From NCBI RefSeq assembly GCF_916618955.1, contig NZ_OU745390.1:2728001-2792000 (forward strand): 64,000 bases of DNA, in the 5' to 3' direction. The notes beneath the pieces were generated by a model. The model was not told the origin of the DNA and did not search any database. It was given only the letters and a program-made list of their open reading frames with translations. The position numbers and the translations under genes are program-made. Within the stretch, counting starts at the first letter, position 1, and every line of letters starts with the position of its first letter. Of this stretch, positions 36,323-44,299 are shown piece by piece. The DNA comes from Pseudomonas sp. Marseille-Q3773. Its GTDB lineage: Bacteria; Pseudomonadota; Gammaproteobacteria; Pseudomonadales; Pseudomonadaceae.

Positions 36323-37723
36323 TCAGGAGTTCTTGGCCTGTGCGTTGAGGGCATCGAACACGGACTTGATCTGGTTGGCCTGGGCATTGAGCTTGGCCAC
36401 CGCGGTATCCATCGCGACGAACTTCTTGGTCAGCGACTCGGTCAGCGACTCGGTGCGGCGCTCCAGCGCCAGCTGCTGATCGGCCAGGTTCTTGGCTACC
36501 TTGTCCAGGCTGGCCTTGCGCGTGGCTAGGCTGCCATCGGTGGAGTTGTAAGGGTCAATGGCCTTGTTCATGCGCTCGAAGATGCCATTGGTACCAGTGA
36601 ACAGCTCCTGCACCTCCGCGCCCAGCTTCTTGTCGTTCATGGCCGCGTCGAACTTTACGGAGTTGAACTCCAGGGTACCGTCCTTGGTGGTGTTGATACC
36701 CAGCTGGCTCAGGGTGGTCAGCTGATCGCCGGCACCCACTTCGGAAAGCACCTTGCGGATATCGTTGACCAGCGAACGCGTGGTGGGGTCGTTGGTCAGC
36801 GGCCCCAGCACCAGGTTGTCGTCATCATCTCGCGAAGTGGAGGTCAGCGAGGTGATTGCCTTTTGCAAGGTGTTGTAGGCATCGACGAACGACTGGACAG
36901 ACTTCTTCAGCCCGTCCTTGTCCGCGGAGACGGTGACGTTGGTGCTGGCGCCAGCTGCGGAAACACCGGTGAGCTCCAGCGTCATGCCACTGATGGCGCT
37001 GTCGATGGTGTTCTTCGCACTGGTGACCTTCAGGCCGTCAATGGTCAACTCGGCATCGTGAGCCGGATCGGTGATGTAACCGGCACCCGTGCCGGACATC
37101 TTGACGGTGCCATCGATCTGCAACTCGGGAATACCGCTGAGCGAAATGTCCGAGCCAGCCCCCGTGGTGGTGGAAGTGAGCACCAGCCGCGCGCCACCCT
37201 CGGCATTGACGATGTTGGCCGAGACGCCCTGGACGTTGAGTTCCTTGTTGATCTGGTCGCGCACGCTTTCCAGGGTGGCACCACTGGCGATGTCGATGTT
37301 CCAGTTGTTGCCACCCTGGCTCACGGTCAGCTGGCCAGCACTGATGGCCGAGGTCGAACCGCCGGCGAATTGCTGGCTGGCAACCTTGGAGCTGGTGGCC
37401 ATCTTGTCGACCACGATGGAGTAGCTACCGGCCACCGCCTTGTTGCTGGAGGTCACCTTGATCACCGCCTCGTTGGCCGACTTCGCGGAGTAGGCGTTGA
37501 ACGATGGCGCGTTCGGATCGTTGAGCTTCTTCATGGCGTCCTGGAACGCCGTCAGGGCACTGCGCAGCGAGCCCACACCCGAAATCATTGCGGCGTTGTT
37601 GCTGGTTTGCCGGGTGATCTGCGCCTTTTTCGCCGCAGTGTCAGCACTTACCAGCGCCTGGACCATATCGGTGATGTTCAGCCCGGTACCCTGACCGATA
37701 CTGGAGACAATGCTACTCGCCAT
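36323..37723 (-). CDS. fliD: Flagellar cap protein FliD
   Basis: 466 residues. The N-terminal heptad region (GQGTGLNITDMVQALVSADTAAKKAQIT...) and C-terminal coiled coil (LADQQLALERRTESLTESLTKKFVAMDTAVAKLNAQANQI) match FliD D0/D1; the middle is Ser/Thr-rich variable domain. FliD caps the growing filament and can mediate mucin adhesion. It starts 80 bases after flaG. Confidence 0.96.
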   Translation of the reverse strand: MASSIVSSIGQGTGLNITDMVQALVSADTAAKKAQITRQTSNNAAMISGVGSLRSALTAFQDAMKKLNDPNAPSFNAYSAKSANEAVIKVTSSNKAVAGSYSIVVDKMATSSKVASQQFAGGSTSAISAGQLTVSQGGNNWNIDIASGATLESVRDQINKELNVQGVSANIVNAEGGARLVLTSTTTGAGSDISLSGIPELQIDGTVKMSGTGAGYITDPAHDAELTIDGLKVTSAKNTIDSAISGMTLELTGVSAAGASTNVTVSADKDGLKKSVQSFVDAYNTLQKAITSLTSTSRDDDDNLVLGPLTNDPTTRSLVNDIRKVLSEVGAGDQLTTLSQLGINTTKDGTLEFNSVKFDAAMNDKKLGAEVQELFTGTNGIFERMNKAIDPYNSTDGSLATRKASLDKVAKNLADQQLALERRTESLTESLTKKFVAMDTAVAKLNAQANQIKSVFDALNAQAKNS

Positions 37724-37803
37724 GACCGTTATCCCTCTCTTGAAACGTCAGCCCCGCTCCTGCAAAGACCGACATGGAACGCCCCTGAAGCATTCGTCGC
37801 CAA

Positions 37804-38181
37804 TCAGGCCTTGGCGTCGAACAAAAGACTGTTTACATCGCTCAGGCTGTGAGCAATCCGCAATGCCTCTTCCGAGGGCAGTTGGCGAATCAGCTCTCCA
37901 GTCTCGCTGGCGATGACCTTGACCACGATCTTGCCGGATTCTTCGTCCGTGGAGAATTCCAGGTTACGACGGGTCGAACTGAGAAACTTCTCGATTTCCG
38001 AAACGGCCTGCTTCACCTTTTCGGCATCATGTGCACTTTCCGCAGCGGTGACTGCCTTGGGTTCCAGCGTATCGCTGTTGCCACGCGGCGCTTCGGCCGA
38101 GCGGGTGACCGGTTTGTCGACGGCCGGGTCGGCCGGACGAGCGGTCTGGTAGGACAGGTTAAGCTTGACGCTCATGTCCAT
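37804..38181 (-). CDS. flaG: FlaG family filament-length protein
   Basis: 125 residues: a low-complexity N-terminus followed by the FlaG domain (about 55-125) with LEFSTDEESGKIVVKVIASETGELIRQLPSEEAL. FlaG limits filament length in several bacteria. ATG 38181 is preceded by GAGG. The fliC terminator ends only 19 bases before this ATG, so transcription must enter from fliC or a promoter inside fliC. Confidence 0.93.
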   Translation of the reverse strand: MDMSVKLNLSYQTARPADPAVDKPVTRSAEAPRGNSDTLEPKAVTAAESAHDAEKVKQAVSEIEKFLSSTRRNLEFSTDEESGKIVVKVIASETGELIRQLPSEEALRIAHSLSDVNSLLFDAKA

Positions 38182-38200
38182 GTTTTGCCACCTCGCAATG

Positions 38201-38238
38201 AAAAAGCGGGGGAAGCGCCTGAATGCGCACTCCCCCGC
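38201..38238 (-). terminator. Intrinsic terminator after fliC
   Basis: GCGGGGGA (38206-38213) pairs with TCCCCCGC (38231-38238); on the minus strand the stem is followed by TTTTT (38205-38201). It lies 16 bases past the fliC stop. Confidence 0.9.
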
Positions 38239-38254
38239 CGGTCACCATCAGCGA

Positions 38255-39106
38255 TTACTGAAGCAGCTTCAGTACGGCGGACGGCAGCTGGTTGGCCTGG
38301 GCCAGAACCGAAGTGGAAGCTTGCTGCAGGGTCTGCTGCTTGGTCAGCTGGGCAGTTTCAGCAGCGAAGTCGGTGTCCTGTACACGGCCACGAGCGGCTT
38401 CGGCGTTTTCGTTGATGTTCTGCAGGTTGTTGACGGTGCTGGTCAGACGGTTCTGCGAAGCACCCAGGTCAGCACGGGTGGTGTTGATGGTTTGCAGAGC
38501 GGCGTCGATGGCGTCCAGAGCAGCGTTCATGCTGGCTTCGGCTTCGGCGCTGGTCGAACCGGTGATGGCGATGGAAGCCGAGTCAACGCTCAGGGTCTGG
38601 GCATCGAAACCGCTGTCCAGGCTGATGCTGATCTGGTTGTTGGCACCGGAGTTGGAACCGACCTGGAAGGTCAGGACGCCAGCGGTACCGTCCAGCAGGT
38701 TCTTGCCGTTCAGCTGGGTCGACTTGGCGATACGGCTCAGCTCGTCGGACATTTGTGCGAACTCTTTGTTCAGAGCTTCACGGTCCTTGGTGCTGTTCGA
38801 GTCGTTTCGCGACTGGACTGCCAGTTCACGCATACGTTGCAGGATGTTGGTCTGCTCTTGCATCGCGCCTTCAGCGGTCTGGGCGATGGAGATACCGTCG
38901 TTGGCGTTTTTGATCGCCATGGTCTGACCACGGATCTGCGAGGTCATGCGGGTAGCGATCTGCAGGCCGGCGGCGTCGTCTTTGGCGCTGTTGATTTTCA
39001 GGCCGGAGGACAGACGGGTCATCGAGGTGCTCAGTGCATCGGAAGCACGGTTCAGGTTTTTCTGAACGCCCAGAGAGGTGGTGTTGGTGTTAACGGTCAA
39101 AGCCAT
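38255..39106 (-). CDS. fliC: Flagellin FliC (short type)
   Basis: 283 residues from ATG 39106. The N-terminal D0/D1 (MALTVNTNTTSLGVQKNL...) and C-terminal D1/D0 (ending NQLPSAVLKLLQ) are canonical, with the flg22 region at 30-51 (RLSSGLKINSAKDDAAGLQ). The central part is reduced to about 50 residues; residues 151-186 hold 13 Ser/Thr, likely O-glycosylation targets. P. syringae flagellin is of similar length, while many pseudomonads have 400-700 residues. It is driven by a FliA promoter. Confidence 0.97.
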   Translation of the reverse strand: MALTVNTNTTSLGVQKNLNRASDALSTSMTRLSSGLKINSAKDDAAGLQIATRMTSQIRGQTMAIKNANDGISIAQTAEGAMQEQTNILQRMRELAVQSRNDSNSTKDREALNKEFAQMSDELSRIAKSTQLNGKNLLDGTAGVLTFQVGSNSGANNQISISLDSGFDAQTLSVDSASIAITGSTSAEAEASMNAALDAIDAALQTINTTRADLGASQNRLTSTVNNLQNINENAEAARGRVQDTDFAAETAQLTKQQTLQQASTSVLAQANQLPSAVLKLLQ

Positions 39107-39188
39107 GACGAATTCCTCGTTGGATTGGGTACTACGGCTTCCGGCCTTGGCAAATCGCCGGGTGTGGCACAGAGAACCTTCGTAATAG

Positions 39189-39215
39189 TTATCTTCGTCA
39201 GGGCGGGTTTCTTTA
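39189..39215 (-). promoter_or_regulatory. Sigma-28 (FliA) promoter for fliC
   Basis: Minus strand TAAAGAAA (39215-39208), 11-base spacer, GAAGATAA (39196-39189), 83 bases before the fliC ATG. It matches TAAAGTTT-N11-GCCGATAA at most positions. Confidence 0.8.
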
Positions 39216-39269
39216 GCGGTTTTTCGAAAAAAATTACTGGCAACCTGCCACCCCAATGAAATCAAGGAG

Positions 39270-39293
39270 TTGACGCCAGATTACAGGCGTCAA
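39270..39293. other. Perfect 8-bp inverted repeat upstream of fliC
   Basis: TTGACGCC (39270-39277), 8-base loop, GGCGTCAA (39286-39293), 55 bases upstream of the fliC -35 box. It could be an operator or a second terminator arm behind the ketoacyl synthase gene; no T-tract follows on the minus strand. Confidence 0.5.
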
Positions 39294-39308
39294 AAGGCAG
39301 CCAGGGAG

Positions 39309-39335
39309 GAAAAAAAACGCCGCCTGAAGGCGGCG
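39309..39335 (-). terminator. Intrinsic terminator after the ketoacyl synthase gene
   Basis: CGCCGCC (39318-39324), TGAA loop, GGCGGCG (39329-39335); on the minus strand eight T residues follow (39317-39310). It separates this gene from fliC. Confidence 0.92.
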
Positions 39336-39358
39336 GCGTCTAGATCAGCGCTGTGCGC

Positions 39359-40294
39359 TCAGTCACGTCGCTCGATGATCGCCGAGCCCCAGGACAGGCC
39401 CACACCGAAACCACTCAAGGCCACCCGCTTGTGCCGGGAGCCGAGTACGTGCTTCTCGAGCAGCAGCGGAATGCTCGACGACACGGTATTGCCGGTCTCG
39501 ACCATGTCCTTGACGAATTTCTGCTTGTGCTCGCCCTCGACGAAGCGCGCCGAGACCGCATCGACGATCGCCGCGCTGCCCTGGTGCAGGCAGTACAAGT
39601 CGATGTCGCCCGGCTGCAGGGCACTGGCTTCCAGCAGTTGCTGCAAATGCGCCGGCACTTTCACCAGGGCGAAGTTGTAGACCTGGCGGCCGTTCATGAA
39701 GAACTTGCCATCGGTGGTGCGCAGGTGCTCGGCCCCGGCGCCGTCACTGCCGAACAGCGACTTGCCCAGCTGCCAGGCAGCGCCCTCGCCCATCCAGGTA
39801 GCGGTGGCGGCATCGCCGAACAGCATGGTGGTGTTGCGGTCTTCGGGATCGACGATCTTCGAATAGGGATCGGCGGTGATCAGCAGGCCATTTTTCAGCC
39901 CGGCGGCTTCCATGAAGCCTTTCATCGCATACAGGCCATAGACATAGCCGGAGCAGCCCAGCGAGATGTCGAAGGCAGCCACGGCAGTCGACAGGCCAAG
40001 CTTGTGCTGGACGATCGCCGCAGTGTGCGGCAGGCCTTCGGCATCACCGTTCTGGGTGACCACGATCACCGCATCGATGGCTGCCGGGTCAAGCGATGGA
40101 TTGGCAGCGAACAGGTTCTTCGCGGCCTCGACGCAAAGGTCGGAGGTTTCCTGGGCAGCTTCCTTGCGCGGCAAGAAGGTCGAACCGATCTTGCCAAAGA
40201 TGAAGTCCTGGTCCTTGCCGAATTTCGCGCCCTGCGCGTAGTTGTCCACGCCTTCAGTGGGCACGTAACTGGCGATGCTTTTAATGCCAATCAT
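39359..40294 (-). CDS. Beta-ketoacyl-ACP synthase III-like protein beside fliC
   Basis: 311 residues from ATG 40294; the longer open frame is promoter DNA. Thiolase fold with an intact KAS III triad: Cys in DISLGCSGYVYG, His in LYCLHQGSA, Asn in VETGNTVSSSIP. It condenses an acyl-CoA or acyl-ACP starter. A homologous gene (orf3) lies between fgt2 and fliC in P. syringae, so a role in acyl decoration of the flagellar glycan is likely but unproven. It differs from housekeeping fabH by context and divergence. Confidence 0.88.
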   Translation of the reverse strand: MIGIKSIASYVPTEGVDNYAQGAKFGKDQDFIFGKIGSTFLPRKEAAQETSDLCVEAAKNLFAANPSLDPAAIDAVIVVTQNGDAEGLPHTAAIVQHKLGLSTAVAAFDISLGCSGYVYGLYAMKGFMEAAGLKNGLLITADPYSKIVDPEDRNTTMLFGDAATATWMGEGAAWQLGKSLFGSDGAGAEHLRTTDGKFFMNGRQVYNFALVKVPAHLQQLLEASALQPGDIDLYCLHQGSAAIVDAVSARFVEGEHKQKFVKDMVETGNTVSSSIPLLLEKHVLGSRHKRVALSGFGVGLSWGSAIIERRD

Positions 40295-40421
40295 ATGGCT
40301 TCCCAATTCAGTAACAGCGAAATACCCGCCAGGGCCAAACGGCAAAACGCCAGGCGATACGGGTGGCTCCCGATCCCTGACGGCTTGTCCGGGGGGCGAC
40401 GCGGCGGTTCCCGGTTTCGAC

Positions 40422-40483
40422 AATATACAGTGAAGATGCGCGTTCTGACTCTTAAGTCACGCTCTTTTTGTCGAATCGACAAA
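40422..40483 (-). promoter_or_regulatory. Putative regulated promoter of the ketoacyl synthase gene with two palindromes
   Basis: A -10-like TATATT occurs on the minus strand (40427-40422). Where a -35 would be lies the palindrome TGACT-CTTA-AGTCA (40446-40459). Eight bases further upstream is a perfect odd palindrome TTTGTCGA-A-TCGACAAA (40467-40483). No good -35 hexamer is seen, which fits activator dependence. Confidence 0.45.
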
Positions 40484-40494
40484 GCGGGCAAGTC

Positions 40495-40597
40495 GGGCCG
40501 CCTGGCGGCCCGTCGCGGGTGAGCCCGCTCCCACGGATTCGATCGCGCAATCAGACACTGCGCGATCCCGGGCGGGAGCCGAGGCTGCAAGGCAGCC
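40495..40597. repeat. Cluster of hairpins and a REP element behind the 965-residue glycosyltransferase gene
   Basis: The 309-base gap 40295-40603 contains, besides the promoter region, GGGCCGCC-T-GGCGGCCC (40495-40511), a REP half (CGCGGGTGAGCCCGCTCCCAC, 40515-40535), a perfect 9-bp hairpin GATCGCGCA/TGCGCGATC (40541-40567) and GGCTGC-N3-GCAGCC (40583-40597). They lie downstream of the island operon and probably end or protect its messenger. Confidence 0.7.
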
Positions 40598-40603
40598 CGG
40601 CGA

Positions 40604-43501
40604 TCAAGCGATCAGCGCCTGCCACTCGACCCGGCTGTGCGGGTCCAGGGTGAACAGCGCCGCGCCGCGGCTGTGCCCGGCGTTGTAGAACGGGTCCTGC
40701 GCGTGCGGGGCACACGGCAGTGCATCCACCTGGCCATGGCGCACCACCTGCGCCTGGGGCGTCCACACCACCAACAGCCCGGCCTCGGACACGCTCAGGC
40801 AGGCTGCCACCTGTGCCGCGCGAATGCTCGCCGCCTGTTCATCCAGCCCGCCCAGCGCCCGCAGCACTTCGGCCCGCACCATCAGGCAACCCGACACCGC
40901 CGAGACGTTGTGCTCCACCTGCAAGCGCTGCAGGTAGCCCGGTGCATCCTTGGCCAGGCCCTGGAACGCCGGGCGGATGCCCGCCTCGCCCGCCAGCACC
41001 AGCCCGGCCTCGACCACCTTGCCGTCGCTGCCCAGCAGCTTGCCGCCAACCACCCCGACCTCGGGGCGCTGGGCCTGGTTGAGCAGGCCTTCCAGCCAGT
41101 TGGCATTGAGCACTTCGGCATCACTGTCGAGCATCACCAGGTAGTCGCCCTGCGCCTCACGGCTGGCCAGGTTGAGCATGGCGACCGGCGCCATGGCCTG
41201 CTCGCTGCGGATAACCCGTACCCGGCTGCCGGCAGCCGCCAGGCTGGCCAGCCATTCGCACAGCTGCGGCGACTGGCTGGCGTTGTCGGCGATAACGATC
41301 TCGTGGTTCTGGTAACGCGTGCGCTGCAGCACGCTGACCAGGCACCTCTGCAGTGTTTCAGCATTGTCCTGGCAATGCAGCAGGATCGATACTGCCGGGC
41401 GCTCGGCATGCCGATAGTCGATCTGGTGAGTGCCCGGGTGTACCGAACCCACCGTGGCCGCATAGCCACGCTGAGCCAGACGGCGAGTCAGCACCGCCCG
41501 CTCCTGGTCCTGGCTGTCGAGCGCAGGGGCGTTGCAGATCAACAGCGGCTCGGCAAGGTGCGCCAGGCCGGCCAGGCCTTGCTCGCCGATCATGCGCAGC
41601 AACAGGTCGAACTCCAGCGCCAGCGGGTACTGGCTGTCGAAGCCACCTGCCGCCAGCAGCAGGTCACGGCGCAGCAACCAGTGACGCGCCATCACCCCGG
41701 GCACGCTCTGCAGCAAATCGAGACTGGTGCCAGGACGCAGCACTTCACGCAGACGGCCGTCCGCCTGCACCTGGATTTCATCCATGGCCACCGCGCGAAT
41801 GCCTTCGGCACCCAGCAGTTCAAGGCTGGCCCGGAGCAAGCCGCTGGCGGTGAAGCGATCGCCGGCTTCGGCCAGCACCACCCAGTCGGTATCCAGTTGG
41901 GCGATCGCCTGGTTGATCTGGCGTACGTGGTCGTTGCTGTCGACCTTGACGAAGTGCACGGTCTGCCCGGCATTGGTCACCATCGGCAGGTCGCCGCTGG
42001 TCAGTACCACCACCTTGAACCGGCGGCACGGCCCAGCCATCAGGCTGTCGAAGGTGGCCTGCAGCTGGTCCATCTGCGCGTCCAGGTCGAGCAGCACGAT
42101 ACCAAAGCTTGGACCACCGTCTACTGCCGCCAGGCGCTGCCGGGCCAGACTGACCTGCTCGGCGTCCGGCGTACGCGCTTCGAGCCAGTCCAGCAACTGC
42201 CCGGAGGGCAGCGATGCGAGCAGCGCCTGGCTGTCATAGCTCGGCAATGCCGCGAGCCGGGCCAGCCAGGGCCGTAGCGGAGCGGCCTCGGCTTCGTCAC
42301 CAGCTGCCTCCAGCGAGGCCAGCAGGCGCTCCACCACCACCCGGTTGAACGGGCTCAGGGCCAGCGCCTGCCACAGGCGTGCGCGGACGGTGCGCTCGTT
42401 GTCATTGGCATTGACCTGCATCAGCGCCTGCTGACGCACCAGGATCGCTTCGAGCTCACGCAGCTGGATGCGCCCGCAAGGCATGGCATGGATGAGGAAT
42501 TCCAGCTGAGCCAGCAGATCGAACATCGGCTGGTTGTAGAACGGCATCTCGACGAACTGCTGTTTGCCGAAGATGCGCAACGGCTCGGGGCTCGGCACGT
42601 TCCAGCGCGAGGTGATGATCATGCAGCCATGCAGGGCACGACCGCTGAGCAAGCCCTCGGCCATGGCCTGGAAGCCTTCCAGCACCACCTGTTGCACCCG
42701 TTCGGCACCGAGGCCGCTGAGCGCGGTCGGGATCGAGGCGAGAAACGCGGCGAACTGCTCGCGTTCCTGGCGGCTGCGCTCGTCACGGTTGGCCAGCACG
42801 GTGAGCACGTTGGTGTTGTGGTCCGACCCCCCCAGGTTGGCTTCCCGAACCGCGTACGGAATCGGCAGGATACGCGCCTTGGCGTTGGCCAGCAGGTAGA
42901 AGGTATGGCCGATTTCCTGCCACTCGAAGCTGGTGTTCGCCGGCAGCAGCGCATACCACTGCCGCAGCAGGTCGGTACGGGTGACCGCGTAGAACGGCGG
43001 CAGGAACTGGCCCATGAACTCGACGAGGCGCTGGGCCGGGTCGTCGCTGCAGTAGTCTTCCTGCACGCGCTTGTCACGCCGGTAGAAGTGCACCTCGGTG
43101 CCATGCCCCACGTACATCATGCCGTAGCCATGGCACACGCCGTAATCCGGGTGTTGCTCAAGGAACTGCACCGACTGGGCCATGCCATCGAACAGCAGGA
43201 AGTCGTCGTCTGCGGCAAAGGTCATGAACGGCGTATGCACTTCGTTCACGCCATAGGCGAGCTTGTCCTGCAGCCCTTTGTAGGTGTACTGCGGCAGGTG
43301 GCGGTAGTCCACCTGCGGGTAGTCCGCCTGCAGGGTGGCGTCGGCCTGGCTGGAGGAATCCAGCACCAGGATGCTCGCCGGGAAGTCGCGATAATAGTGC
43401 AAGGCCCGACGCAGGAACGCCGGACGGTTATGGGTGATCAACACCACGGTGAAACGCTCGCGCAGCGAGCGGTCGATGAGCGGGGTATCCTGAGGCTGCA
43501 T
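40604..43501 (-). CDS. Large multi-module glycosyltransferase (Fgt2-like), flagellin glycosylation
   Basis: 965 residues from ATG 43501, with AGGAAGG upstream. Three GT-A-like modules. Module 1 (about 16-260) has FTVVLITHNRPAFL and metal motif DDD at 98-100. Module 2 (about 475-650) is degenerate (VVLAEAGDRF where DXD should be). Module 3 (about 705-930) is GT2-like with MLDSDAEV near 790 but lacks the acidic pair before its last helix (DEQAASIRAAQVAACL). By position next to the KAS III gene and by size it resembles Fgt2 of P. syringae. It is the last gene of the rfbF operon. Confidence 0.85.
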   Translation of the reverse strand: MQPQDTPLIDRSLRERFTVVLITHNRPAFLRRALHYYRDFPASILVLDSSSQADATLQADYPQVDYRHLPQYTYKGLQDKLAYGVNEVHTPFMTFAADDDFLLFDGMAQSVQFLEQHPDYGVCHGYGMMYVGHGTEVHFYRRDKRVQEDYCSDDPAQRLVEFMGQFLPPFYAVTRTDLLRQWYALLPANTSFEWQEIGHTFYLLANAKARILPIPYAVREANLGGSDHNTNVLTVLANRDERSRQEREQFAAFLASIPTALSGLGAERVQQVVLEGFQAMAEGLLSGRALHGCMIITSRWNVPSPEPLRIFGKQQFVEMPFYNQPMFDLLAQLEFLIHAMPCGRIQLRELEAILVRQQALMQVNANDNERTVRARLWQALALSPFNRVVVERLLASLEAAGDEAEAAPLRPWLARLAALPSYDSQALLASLPSGQLLDWLEARTPDAEQVSLARQRLAAVDGGPSFGIVLLDLDAQMDQLQATFDSLMAGPCRRFKVVVLTSGDLPMVTNAGQTVHFVKVDSNDHVRQINQAIAQLDTDWVVLAEAGDRFTASGLLRASLELLGAEGIRAVAMDEIQVQADGRLREVLRPGTSLDLLQSVPGVMARHWLLRRDLLLAAGGFDSQYPLALEFDLLLRMIGEQGLAGLAHLAEPLLICNAPALDSQDQERAVLTRRLAQRGYAATVGSVHPGTHQIDYRHAERPAVSILLHCQDNAETLQRCLVSVLQRTRYQNHEIVIADNASQSPQLCEWLASLAAAGSRVRVIRSEQAMAPVAMLNLASREAQGDYLVMLDSDAEVLNANWLEGLLNQAQRPEVGVVGGKLLGSDGKVVEAGLVLAGEAGIRPAFQGLAKDAPGYLQRLQVEHNVSAVSGCLMVRAEVLRALGGLDEQAASIRAAQVAACLSVSEAGLLVVWTPQAQVVRHGQVDALPCAPHAQDPFYNAGHSRGAALFTLDPHSRVEWQALIA

Positions 43502-43534
43502 GAAGACCTTCCTGCTGGTGACCTGGGGTAACAA

Positions 43535-44299
43535 TCAACGCACGCGGCGCAGGTAGCCGTCCGGCGCTACGGTCAGCAGCAGCTTGTCCTGCACCTGGCG
43601 GTCGATGGCGAAGTCGCTGTTCTCTTTCAGGTACTGCCACACCGCGGTCTTCGGGTTGTCGCCATGGCCCCATGGGCGGTCCGGGAAGAAGTCGGCCGGC
43701 ATGTCCTCGACCACGGTGTCCATCACCACGCAGTAGCTGTCCACCGACACCAGCGGCGCATAGGCGCGCAGCTCTTCGAGCACGTGGTCATGGGTGTGGT
43801 TGGAATCGAGCACCACGATGACCTTCTTGCCTTCGGCCAGCTGGCGCACCTTGGCAACCATCTCCGGGGCGATGCTCGAACCTTCGAACATGGTGATGCG
43901 GTGCGCCATCGGGTGTTCTTCGATGGCCTTGCGGTTGTGCGGGCGGATGTCGACGTCGATGCCCAGCACCTCGCCATGGCCCAGCAGTTGCAGCAGCGAA
44001 GCGTAGTAGATGATCGAACCGCCATGGGCGATGCCGCACTCGATGATCAGGTCTGGCTGGATGCGCCACACCAGTTCCTGCATGGCAATCATGTCCTGGG
44101 GCAGCTGGATGATCGGCCGGCCCATCCACGAGAAATGGTAGCTGTACTTGTGCTTGGCCGATTCGTTGAACAGGTCCCGTGCCAGGCCCTGGAGCTTCTG
44201 GTCCTGGCCCTGGGCGGCGATCTGCTCGTTGCACTCGGCGATGAAGGCCTGGTGGACGTTGTTGTTGTCAGTCATGGAAGCGGTCTCTGCAAAGGTCAT
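43535..44299 (-). CDS. CmcI-family (cephalosporin hydroxylase/rhamnosyl O-methyltransferase type) protein
   Basis: 254 residues from ATG 44299, which overlaps the preceding stop as ATGA; ATG 44275 is an alternative. It is a class I methyltransferase fold of the CmcI type: PDLIIECGIAHGGSIIYYASLL is the SAM loop, GIDVDIRPHNRKAI the acidic strand, VIVVLDSNHTHDHVLEEL the metal-binding region. Relatives O-methylate sugars, so methylation of a sugar or glycan in the flagellar glycosylation pathway is likely. The substrate is unknown. Confidence 0.82.
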   Translation of the reverse strand: MTFAETASMTDNNNVHQAFIAECNEQIAAQGQDQKLQGLARDLFNESAKHKYSYHFSWMGRPIIQLPQDMIAMQELVWRIQPDLIIECGIAHGGSIIYYASLLQLLGHGEVLGIDVDIRPHNRKAIEEHPMAHRITMFEGSSIAPEMVAKVRQLAEGKKVIVVLDSNHTHDHVLEELRAYAPLVSVDSYCVVMDTVVEDMPADFFPDRPWGHGDNPKTAVWQYLKENSDFAIDRQVQDKLLLTVAPDGYLRRVR

